DNA from: Bacillota bacterium
GTDB taxonomy: Bacteria; Bacillota; Clostridia; Oscillospirales; Acutalibacteraceae
DNA length: 15,454 nt
Direction of reading: 5' to 3'
NCBI GenBank assembly: GCA_023397245.1
Contig: JAEWUH010000024.1
Location: forward strand, 1 to 15,454
This document shows positions 7,149-13,239 of the stretch, one piece after another. The notes under the pieces are model-generated. The model saw only the letters and a list, made by a program, of their open reading frames with translations, was not told the origin of the DNA and searched no databases. How positions within the stretch are numbered: position 1 is the stretch's first letter; each line of letters opens with the position of its first letter. The translations under genes were made by a program, and so were the position numbers.

Positions 7149-7956
7149 GGCGGTTATTCTGGACTGGTCCGGCACGGCCATCGATTACGGCTGTTTTGCA
7201 CCGGTTCAGGCTTTTATGGAGGCTTTCCACGAATTCGGCGTCGATCCTACATCGCGGGAAACGCGTGAGCCCATGGGAATGCGCAAGCGGGATCATCTGA
7301 CCGCGATGCTTTCCATGCCCCGCATCCGAGAAAAGTGGAAGGAAGTCCACGGACGGGATTCCGATGAGAAAGACGCGGAAGACCTGTACCGAATGTTTGA
7401 AGAAAAGCTGTTCCGCGTTTTGCCCGAATATTCCCGCCCGAAGCCCGATACGCTTGAAACCGTGCGGGAGCTGCGCGCAAGGGGAATCAAAATCGGTTCC
7501 ACAACCGGATTTACGAACCGGATGATGGAGGTTGTGGCGCCGGCCGCCCAAAGCTTCGGATATGCGCCAGACCTGTGGGTCAGCCCGGATTCCACGGGAA
7601 ATTACGGCCGGCCGTACCCCTATATGATTTTTCAAAATCTGCAGGCTTTGAAAGTGACTTCCGTAAAGCATACGGTCAAGATCGGGGATACCGTCGCGGA
7701 TATTCTGGAAGGCAAAAACGCGGGGGTCCTTACTGTGGGCGTAATCGAGGGCAGCTCCGAAATGGGGCTTTCCGAGGATGCTTTCCACTCTCTGGACGAA
7801 ACCGGCCGGGAACAGTACATCCGACGTGTCGCGGAGGAATTTAAAAAAGCGGGCGCGGATTTTGCCATTGCCCGTTTGGGAGAATTCATCCCGCTGCTGG
7901 AGCAGCTCAAGGCTATGGAATTTGCGGATTCAGTCGGAAAGCATTTTTCTTTTTAA
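7138..7956 (+). CDS. phnX: Phosphonoacetaldehyde hydrolase (phosphonatase)
   Basis: PhnX cleaves the carbon-phosphorus bond of phosphonoacetaldehyde to acetaldehyde and phosphate, completing AEP degradation. The 272-residue length is normal. It belongs to the HAD superfamily and carries the features that define phosphonatases: nucleophile Asp9 in DWSGT (family members often have DWAGT), Schiff-base Lys50 in EPMGMRKRDH of the cap domain, GSTTGF (120-125) as the second HAD motif, Arg158 in GRPYP, and Mg-binding Asp184/Asp188 in KIGDTVADI. These match the positions known from the Bacillus cereus enzyme. The ATG at 7138 has GGAGG eight bases upstream and lies inside the end of phnW, so the two are translationally coupled. 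It is the last gene of the operon, followed by a strong hairpin terminator. Confidence 0.97.
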   Translation: MEIEAVILDWSGTAIDYGCFAPVQAFMEAFHEFGVDPTSRETREPMGMRKRDHLTAMLSMPRIREKWKEVHGRDSDEKDAEDLYRMFEEKLFRVLPEYSRPKPDTLETVRELRARGIKIGSTTGFTNRMMEVVAPAAQSFGYAPDLWVSPDSTGNYGRPYPYMIFQNLQALKVTSVKHTVKIGDTVADILEGKNAGVLTVGVIEGSSEMGLSEDAFHSLDETGREQYIRRVAEEFKKAGADFAIARLGEFIPLLEQLKAMEFADSVGKHFSF

Positions 7957-7983
7957 AAACTTCCTATAAAGTGGTAAAACAGA

Positions 7984-8042
7984 AAAAAGTCAGGGATTCC
8001 GGTGCTCTTCGATAGGAAGAGCACCGGAATCCCTGACTTTTT
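7984..8042. terminator. Bidirectional hairpin terminator between convergent operons
   Basis: A perfect 27-bp stem (7984-8010 with 8016-8042) closes a five-base loop, GATAG. The outer pairs are an A-tract on the left and a T-tract on the right, so it can terminate the AEP operon on the plus strand and the convergent transporter operon on the minus strand. Its core GGGATTCCGG-TG-CTCTTC is nearly the same as in the hairpin at 12990-13042. Between this hairpin and the ATPase stop at 8195, I recognise no gene. Confidence 0.9.
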
Positions 8043-8194
8043 GTGATCAATGATTCGCTATATTCGTGCTGCATTTTTGCAAAATAGATTCCGATTAGAT
8101 GTAGCCCTGGTTGTCAATACTCCGAAACTCCCGAAGTGCCGGCGGACAATATCCGGACACCCTTATGGAATCACCTTCATAATATTCAGGAATT

Positions 8195-9208
8195 TCATAC
8201 CTCAATGCAGTTTCTCTTTTCGACGCTGAGGTAGAGATTCTGCCCGTTTTCAAAAAGCTGAAAGCTGCGGAATAAAACATCTACATGAAAGGGGATTTCT
8301 TTGGTAAGCATCGTGTAGCGGAGCACATTGCCGTGGGAGATATGGGAATCAACCGTCGCCTCAAAGGTGTAGCTTTCCGAGACAGGCTCCACCGGTTTCG
8401 TGGAAACGGCAAATGTTTCCGGCCTTATGGCTACGCTTTTTTGCGCTCTATACTCAACTCCGACCATTTTCCCAAAATCCGTGCCTGAAAGAATATTGTA
8501 GCTGCCGATAAAGCCCGCGGCAAACCTCGTTTTAGGGGCTGTGTAAAGCTCCGTCGGCCTGCCGGACTGCTCTATTTTTCCTTCGTGAAACAAATGAATC
8601 ACATCGCTGAGAATCATGGCTTCGTCCTGATCATGCGTCACAAAAATCGTAGTGATTCCCAGCGTCTGGTTGATTTCCCGGATACGCGTCTGCAGTTCCT
8701 TGCGCAGCTTGGCGTCAATCGCGCTCAGCGGTTCATCCAGCAAAAGCACGCGCGGCTCCGTCGCAATGGAACGTGCCAGCGCAACACGCTGCTGCTGCCC
8801 CCCGGAAAGCTGGTGTGGATACTGCCGTTCCTTGCCTTCCAGATTTACCATTTTCACCATTTCTTTTACACGCTGTTCCATTTTATCTCTTGGCATCTTC
8901 TTCATTTTCAGACCGAATGCAATATTCTCCGTTACGTTCAGATTCGGGAAAAGACTGTACTGCTGAAACACCATGCCGATTTTACGCTCTTTGGGACTTT
9001 TGCAGGTAATGTCTTCCCCATCCAAATAGATTTTTCCCGCTGTTACATCCTCCAGCCCGGCAAGGCAGCGCAGCAATGTGCTTTTTCCGCAGCCCGAGGG
9101 GCCGAGCAGCGTGACAAGCTGACCCCGTTCGACCGATAAATTAATCTCCTTCAGCACTTCGTTGCTGCCAAAGGATTTATGAATATTTTCAAACTGTATG
9201 TATAACAT
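8195..9208 (-). CDS. ABC transporter ATPase with TOBE-like C-terminus (second importer)
   Basis: This 337-residue ATPase resembles the spermidine/iron/phosphonate (PotA, FbpC, PhnT) group. Motifs: Walker A GPSGCGKS (36-43), Q-loop Gln82 in VFQQYSLFPNL, signature LSGGQ (134-138), Walker B LLLDEP (Asp158, Glu159), SAID D-loop, and switch His192. Residues about 275-335 form a TOBE-type regulatory region, marked by VAIRPETFAV before it and LYLSVEKRNC near the end. The ATG at 9208 has AAAGGAA eight or so bases upstream. It is the last gene of the minus-strand operon, 13 bases after the preceding permease, and its 3' end faces phnX across the shared terminator. Compared with the ATPase at 2595 it is longer and clearly a different paralogue. 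Phosphonate or organophosphate specificity is inferred from the locus. Confidence 0.9.
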   Translation of the reverse strand: MLYIQFENIHKSFGSNEVLKEINLSVERGQLVTLLGPSGCGKSTLLRCLAGLEDVTAGKIYLDGEDITCKSPKERKIGMVFQQYSLFPNLNVTENIAFGLKMKKMPRDKMEQRVKEMVKMVNLEGKERQYPHQLSGGQQQRVALARSIATEPRVLLLDEPLSAIDAKLRKELQTRIREINQTLGITTIFVTHDQDEAMILSDVIHLFHEGKIEQSGRPTELYTAPKTRFAAGFIGSYNILSGTDFGKMVGVEYRAQKSVAIRPETFAVSTKPVEPVSESYTFEATVDSHISHGNVLRYTMLTKEIPFHVDVLFRSFQLFENGQNLYLSVEKRNCIEV

Positions 9209-9221
9209 GGCTGTTCCTTTC

Positions 9222-10034
9222 TCATTCCCGCGTTTTTTCCGTTTTGTATATCCCGGAATCCTTTTTTCTGTTTTTCAGGCTGACCAATGCGCCGGAAATC
9301 AACAGTGTTGTAAGAAACAGCAGGACGATCAACGCGCTGGTAAGCTGGCCCGAAACCGCCAGCATTTTGTACAGATACATCTGCGCCGTTTCAAAATAGC
9401 TGCCGCCGATTGTATTTACCACAACAAAATCTCCAAATACCATAGAGGCGGAAAGCATCATGGAAATTACAATACCGGAAAGGATATTCGGAACAATCAC
9501 CGTAAAAAAAGCACGCAGCTTTCCTGCCCCAAGAATCTGCGCGGTCTCCAGAAGACGGGAAGCGTTTACGGCAGTCAGGTTGTTTTTTATGCTTTGATAC
9601 ATATAGGGCAGAATCATAACGCAATAGGCGGCCGTAAGCATAAAGATTCGATTTGAAAAGGGTTCCGGTGCGTCTACGTAGAGGGATAAAATACCGACTG
9701 CCAGTATGATCCCCTGAATCGCATACGGAATCATACAAAGCACCTGCATCACACGGTCCAGCCACGGCAGATAAACAACGACGACATACATGGCCAGAAG
9801 CACAATCGCCGTGCAGAGCAGAATCGGCAAAACGGAAATCAGCACGGTGCGGCCAAGCGCGGTCAAAAACCTCGTGTCAGAAAATACCTGCCCGAAATAC
9901 CGCAGGGTAAAACCGGTCGGCAGAAGATCCGTCCATTGCTGAAACATCGAATAAAGAAAGGTGAGCGCAAGAGGAAGAATCAAATAAAGACACAGAATCA
10001 CTACAATGATAACGGATGATTTTTTTCGTTTCAC
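9222..10034 (-). CDS. ABC transporter permease, PhnV-like (second importer)
   Basis: This 270-residue membrane protein has about six hydrophobic segments and a MetI-type permease domain; the EAA loop is near AQILGAGKLRAFFTVIVPNI. It starts with basic MKRKK, expected in the cytoplasm, and ends with a charged tail. The start is GTG at 10034-10032, with a strong AGGAGG eight bases upstream. The GTGA sequence (10034-10031) joins this start to the preceding permease's stop in a four-base overlap, so the two permeases are probably made in equal amounts and form a heterodimeric channel. Gene order with the partner permease and a TOBE-type ATPase resembles PhnU-PhnV and spermidine-type systems. Substrate is not readable from the sequence. 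Confidence 0.87.
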   Translation of the reverse strand: MKRKKSSVIIVVILCLYLILPLALTFLYSMFQQWTDLLPTGFTLRYFGQVFSDTRFLTALGRTVLISVLPILLCTAIVLLAMYVVVVYLPWLDRVMQVLCMIPYAIQGIILAVGILSLYVDAPEPFSNRIFMLTAAYCVMILPYMYQSIKNNLTAVNASRLLETAQILGAGKLRAFFTVIVPNILSGIVISMMLSASMVFGDFVVVNTIGGSYFETAQMYLYKMLAVSGQLTSALIVLLFLTTLLISGALVSLKNRKKDSGIYKTEKTRE

Positions 10035-10879
10035 AACTCATTCCTCCTGTTTTTCTTCAGAATAAAGTTGTTTATTCCAACGGCACAGACCATAAGGATC
10101 ATCAGCACAACCGCAAGCGCGCTGCCGAATTCCTTATGCTGCACCATATCGCCGGTAAACTGCTCCTGCAGGCGGATGGGAAGCAGCGAAAAATTATTTT
10201 GCAGCAGCGCGTAGGCTGTTGCATATGCGGCAAGGGAATTTGCGAATAATACGCTGACCGTACCCAAAATGCTCGGCATAAGAACAGGGATGCCTACTTT
10301 CCTCCAAAAAGCAAGCCCGCCGCCGCCAAGCAGTTCAACCGATTCCCTCCACCGCGGATGAATTCCGTCGAACGCGGGCATCAGCAGCATTGTGGCAAGC
10401 GGAACCTGAAAATAGACATAAGTCATCATTAAACCGGTGATGCTGTAAAGATTGAAATCCGCCAGGAAAGAAATCCCATACTTTTTACCGACGATAATCA
10501 GCACACCCACATTTCCCAGAAGAATAATATAGGCAAACGCCAGCGGAATTCCCGCAAAATTGGATGTCATGTTGAGAACGCTCAGAAAAAAGCCCCTGAG
10601 CTTTCCCCCGACATTCTGCGCCGCCTTCGCTCCAAAGAACGCAACAATGATCCCCGCAAGCGCGGAAACGGCTGACACAAGCACACTGTTGATCACCGCC
10701 TGCCGGTACAGTTTTTTCCCGAATATATCTACATAATTCTGCAGCGTAAACCCAAAAGAATCTTCCGGCAGAAAGCTGCGAAAAATCACCATAACCAGCG
10801 GCACAATTTCAAAGAAAAGGACAAGAAGAAAAAACGGCAGAAGGGCAAGAAGGTAAAAACCCGCTTTTTTATGTTTCAA
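10031..10879 (-). CDS. ABC transporter permease, PhnU-like (second importer)
   Basis: This 282-residue membrane protein has about six hydrophobic segments and a MetI-type fold. The EAA loop lies near VELLGGGGLAFWRKVGIPVL. The N-terminus MKHKKAGFY is basic followed by a long hydrophobic segment, as usual for the first permease in PotB/PhnU-type systems. The start must be TTG at 10879-10877: there is no in-frame ATG or GTG before a stop just upstream, and GGGAG lies about nine bases before the TTG. It overlaps the hydrolase gene by 11 bases and the next permease by four, so this part of the operon is fully coupled. Partner of the permease at 9222. The TTG start may limit expression. Confidence 0.87.
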   Translation of the reverse strand: MKHKKAGFYLLALLPFFLLVLFFEIVPLVMVIFRSFLPEDSFGFTLQNYVDIFGKKLYRQAVINSVLVSAVSALAGIIVAFFGAKAAQNVGGKLRGFFLSVLNMTSNFAGIPLAFAYIILLGNVGVLIIVGKKYGISFLADFNLYSITGLMMTYVYFQVPLATMLLMPAFDGIHPRWRESVELLGGGGLAFWRKVGIPVLMPSILGTVSVLFANSLAAYATAYALLQNNFSLLPIRLQEQFTGDMVQHKEFGSALAVVLMILMVCAVGINNFILKKNRRNEL

Positions 10880-11699
10880 AAAGCTTCACTCCCAATTCCT
10901 CCGGAATTTTCATTTCCTCGGATTTTTCAATGCCAAGCAGCCGGCAAAGCAAAGGCGCCACACACAGTTGGGAAATGCATTTTTCCGAGTAATCGCCCGG
11001 TACTGCATTGGTGCCGAACAAATAGAGCGGAACTCTGCGCTGAAGCTCCGTGTTTCCGCCGTGAAGTCCGTACCCATTCATCCCGTGGTCGGCTGTGACC
11101 ACCACGCTGCAGCCCTGTTCCAGCCACAGGGGCAGGCAGGAAGAAAGCACGATATTTGCTTTTGCGGCAGCCATCTCATATTCCCTGCTTTCAGACGTGA
11201 ACCGATGTCCGGCATCATCAATGTTCATGCTGTGTATCATCAGAAAATCCGGATTGTTTTTTCCCCGCAGAAACTCTGCGTCCGCAAAAACATGGGAGTC
11301 CGGGTAGTTGTCCTCAAAATAATAAATTCCATCCTGTATGGCGCTGTCCGTCCCGAGCTGAATCCGGTCGGCCGCGTAGCAGAACGGCGCTTTCACATAA
11401 AGCTCACAGATCCAATAATAGGCGGCCGCGGCTGTTTTCAGCCCGTTTTTCCGGCACAGGTCAAATACGCTGACGCAGTTGGAACGCCTGACCGCAAGGT
11501 TATTGCTGATTCCGTGTCTGCAAACCGGCAGACCGGTTAAAAGAGTTTCATAAATCGGACGTGAAAGGGACGGAAGCTCCCCTTGTACGCAGTATTTTGC
11601 GCCCATCCCCTGTTCCGCCAAATGTTCCAGGTAGCCGAGATTGCGCTCCCCTGCGCCAAAGCCGCAGCCGTCCAAAAGTACAAATATTGTTTTTGCCAT
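10869..11699 (-). CDS. Alkaline-phosphatase-superfamily hydrolase (phosphodiesterase/NPP-like), cytosolic
   Basis: This 276-residue protein shows the metal and nucleophile signatures of the alkaline phosphatase/NPP superfamily in order: Asp10 in FVLLDGCG; a nucleophile region ending LLTGLPVCRHGI, in which Ser46 (SRPIYETLLTG) aligns with the Thr of NPP enzymes; Asp161 and His165 in NIDDAGHR; Asp204 and His205 in TADHGM; and His213 in GLHGG. It is much shorter than phosphonoacetate hydrolase (PhnA, about 400 residues), so that name is not justified. No signal peptide is present, so it should act on imported substrate. The ATG at 11699 has GGAG six bases upstream; a TTG four codons earlier is less likely. 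It sits between the binding protein and permease genes, overlapping the latter. It probably hydrolyses a phosphate or phosphonate ester delivered by this transporter; the substrate is unknown. Confidence 0.82.
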   Translation of the reverse strand: MAKTIFVLLDGCGFGAGERNLGYLEHLAEQGMGAKYCVQGELPSLSRPIYETLLTGLPVCRHGISNNLAVRRSNCVSVFDLCRKNGLKTAAAAYYWICELYVKAPFCYAADRIQLGTDSAIQDGIYYFEDNYPDSHVFADAEFLRGKNNPDFLMIHSMNIDDAGHRFTSESREYEMAAAKANIVLSSCLPLWLEQGCSVVVTADHGMNGYGLHGGNTELQRRVPLYLFGTNAVPGDYSEKCISQLCVAPLLCRLLGIEKSEEMKIPEELGVKLFET

Positions 11700-11720
11700 A
11701 TCATTCTCCAAACAGCGCGC

Positions 11721-11748
11721 AACACTTCTCCGAAATCAGAGAAGTGTT
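11721..11748 (-). other. Intercistronic stem-loop after the binding-protein gene
   Basis: A perfect 10-bp inverted repeat (AACACTTCTC, 11721-11730, with GAGAAGTGTT, 11739-11748) encloses an eight-base loop. It lies between the stop of the binding protein at 11782 and the hydrolase start at 11699. No T-tract follows on the minus strand, so it is unlikely to be a full terminator. It may protect the upstream message from 3' decay or attenuate transcription, letting the binding protein be made in excess over the channel, as is common in ABC operons. Confidence 0.6.
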
Positions 11749-11781
11749 ACGTTTTCATTTATAAATATTCAAATGGTCCGC

Positions 11782-12882
11782 TTATTTTGCCGCGGTAATA
11801 ACCTCTTCCTGCCATTTGCTGCCCAGTCCCTTTGTGGTTTTGCCCCAGCCGTCGGCATCCTTGATCATTCTCGCATTTTTATACTGTTCATCCGGAAGGA
11901 GCTTTGCTTTGACGTCGTCCGGCAGCTTTATGTTGCTGCGGATCGGCTTCGCATAGCCACGGGCCAGGTTGATCTGCCCCTCGTCGCTCAGTATGTATTC
12001 ACGGGCAAGCGCCGCCGCGTAGGGACGCTTGGAATATGCGTTGATGACCGTGCAGTAACCGCTCTGAATCGCTCCGTCGGAAGGAACATTTACTTCAAAG
12101 GAAGCGTTCGGATTGTTCTTTTTAATCTGGTCGCGATAGTTCAGCGCGTTGTAATCCCAGAGCATGGCAACCGCGATTTCGCCCTTTTCCAGTCTTGTAA
12201 CGGTCAGTTCGCCTTTATCCAGTCTGCCCTGCTGTGCAAGCGTCTTGAAGAAGTCAATGCCAGGCTGAATGTTGGTTTCGGAACCGCCGTTCGCAATCGC
12301 AGCGGAAAGCACCGCGTTCTGTGCCTGATTCGCCTTTGTTACGTCGCCCACGGATATTTTATAATTGCCTTTTAAAAGGTCGGCAAAGGACTTCGGCGCA
12401 TTCGGAACTAATTTTGTATTTGTCATGATCGTCATTGTGCCGTAATAACCGATAATCCAGTTTCCGTCCTTATCTTTCGCCCAGTCCGGGATGTCCTTCC
12501 AGTAGCTCGTTTTATAGGGAAGGGTCAGTCCCTTGCTTACCGCAACCGGGCCAAATGATTGGCCTACGTCGCCGATATCCTTGGTCGCGTTGTTTTTCTC
12601 CGACTCAAAAATACCCAGTTCTTCCGCGGAGGACATATCGGTGTCCGTATGATCAATGCCGTACTTTGTTTTCAGGTCTTTCCATGTTCCGACCCAGTTT
12701 GCCCAGGAATCCGGCATGCCAACAGAGTCTACCCGGCCTTCTTTTTTAGCTTCCGCTGCAATTTGTTCAACAGACATACTGTTCAGGTCCACTTTTTTTG
12801 CGGCGTTACCGGCCGTGCAGGCAGTAAGCATCGCAGCAGCCGCACAGAAACAGGCAACCGCACCTAATAATCTTTTCCCCAC
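11782..12882 (-). CDS. Lipoprotein substrate-binding protein of the second importer
   Basis: This 366-residue protein has a lipoprotein signal peptide: MGKRLL, a hydrophobic Ala/Cys-rich core and a canonical LTAC lipobox with Cys22. The mature part has a family-typical two-lobe binding fold. Recognisable stretches are VEQIAAEAKKEGRV near the start, TNTKLVPNAPKSFADLLKG in the middle, and LSDEGQINLARGYAKPIRS near the end, characteristic of iron/polyamine/phosphonate-type (SBP_bac_6-like) binding proteins. It differs clearly from the binding protein at 4976. The start is GTG at 12882, eight bases after AAAGGAG. As first gene of the minus-strand operon it is separated from the rest by a stem-loop, suggesting higher expression. 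The substrate is unknown; location next to phnWX and co-transcription with an AP-superfamily hydrolase suggest an organophosphonate or phosphate ester. Confidence 0.88.
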   Translation of the reverse strand: MGKRLLGAVACFCAAAAMLTACTAGNAAKKVDLNSMSVEQIAAEAKKEGRVDSVGMPDSWANWVGTWKDLKTKYGIDHTDTDMSSAEELGIFESEKNNATKDIGDVGQSFGPVAVSKGLTLPYKTSYWKDIPDWAKDKDGNWIIGYYGTMTIMTNTKLVPNAPKSFADLLKGNYKISVGDVTKANQAQNAVLSAAIANGGSETNIQPGIDFFKTLAQQGRLDKGELTVTRLEKGEIAVAMLWDYNALNYRDQIKKNNPNASFEVNVPSDGAIQSGYCTVINAYSKRPYAAALAREYILSDEGQINLARGYAKPIRSNIKLPDDVKAKLLPDEQYKNARMIKDADGWGKTTKGLGSKWQEEVITAAK

Positions 12883-12916
12883 TTTTTTCTCTCCTTTATT
12901 TAATCTGGAATCAGTT

Positions 12917-12955
12917 TAACGTATGTCTGTAAGATACTCGTTTCGGTTCTGTAAA
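12917..12955 (-). promoter_or_regulatory. Phased TTACA repeats upstream of the second operon (possible PhoP-like box)
   Basis: On the minus strand TTTACAGA (from 12955) and CTTACAGA (from 12933) are 22 bp apart, two helical turns; the 7-mer TTACAGA is identical in both. The 11-bp phases between and after them read GAAACG and ACGTTA, only weakly similar. The pair lies 45-75 bases before the GTG start, as expected for an activator site. It resembles the TTAACA-type hexamers of Gram-positive PhoP boxes. I could not choose a convincing -10. Confidence 0.3.
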
Positions 12956-12985
12956 TTATGGATTAATTTCCGATTTGCCGGGACG

Positions 12986-13051
12986 AAAAAAACCGGGGAT
13001 TCCGGCACTCTTCAAGAAAGAAGAGGCTGGAATCCCCGGTTTCTGTTTTTT
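12986..13051 (-). terminator. Hairpin terminator of the right-hand surface protein gene
   Basis: A long stem (12990-13013 with 13020-13042) closes a six-base loop, AAGAAA; it has one bulged A (13007) and one G-T pair. On the minus strand it is followed by a run of seven T (12992-12986), which suits termination of the adhesin gene ending at 13240. On the plus strand a T-tract (13046-13051) is also present a few bases beyond the stem. Its left arm GGGATTCCGG-CA-CTCTTC differs at two bases from that of the hairpin at 7984-8042. Confidence 0.82.
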
Positions 13052-13162
13052 CCACTGTTTTATTCAGAACATACCCGCCTGCCTTGCGGAATTTCCGAAC
13101 GGTTTCGTGCTCCTGATCACATTAATCCGTACGGAAGCATGGGTGAGCAGCTTGTTTTTATT

Positions 13163-13188
13163 GTCTACACGCCGAACATAATGTAGAC
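13163..13188. other. Short inverted repeat downstream of the adhesin gene
   Basis: GTCTACA (13163-13169) and TGTAGAC (13182-13188) form a perfect 7-bp inverted repeat around a 12-base centre. It lies between the adhesin stop codon and its probable terminator, so it would be in the 3' untranslated RNA. No T-tract follows it on the minus strand. Function is unknown; a protein-binding palindrome or an RNA-stabilising stem are both possible. Confidence 0.4.
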
Positions 13189-13239
13189 GGATTTACACAA
13201 TTCTGTTTGGTTCAGCTTCGTAACGACCTGAGTGCATTT

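Noticed and set aside
8095..8280. Minus-strand open frame that overlaps the end of the second ATPase and runs on past its stop with protein-like composition
   Set aside because: It has no ribosome site with a suitable start, most of it is another frame of the ATPase, and the ATPase ends normally after its TOBE region. I could not show a frameshifted extension or a pseudogene remnant.
10968..11540. 190-codon plus-strand frame opposite the AP-superfamily hydrolase
   Set aside because: It is the shadow of a well-supported gene with ordered active-site motifs; the plus-strand product shows no motif and no ribosome site.
10869..11699. Naming the hydrolase PhnA (phosphonoacetate hydrolase)
   Set aside because: It is over 100 residues shorter than PhnA and seems to have Ser at the nucleophile position; only superfamily-level assignment is supported.
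2540..12950. ACCGAAA occurring upstream of both phosphonate operons (2540-2546, and minus strand near 12940-12947)
   Set aside because: A single 7-mer in different contexts and distances from the starts is not enough to call a shared site.
12923..13186. Short plus-strand open frames in the region between the second operon and the adhesin
   Set aside because: They run through the terminator hairpin and lack ribosome sites; the region is better explained as terminator plus upstream regulatory DNA.
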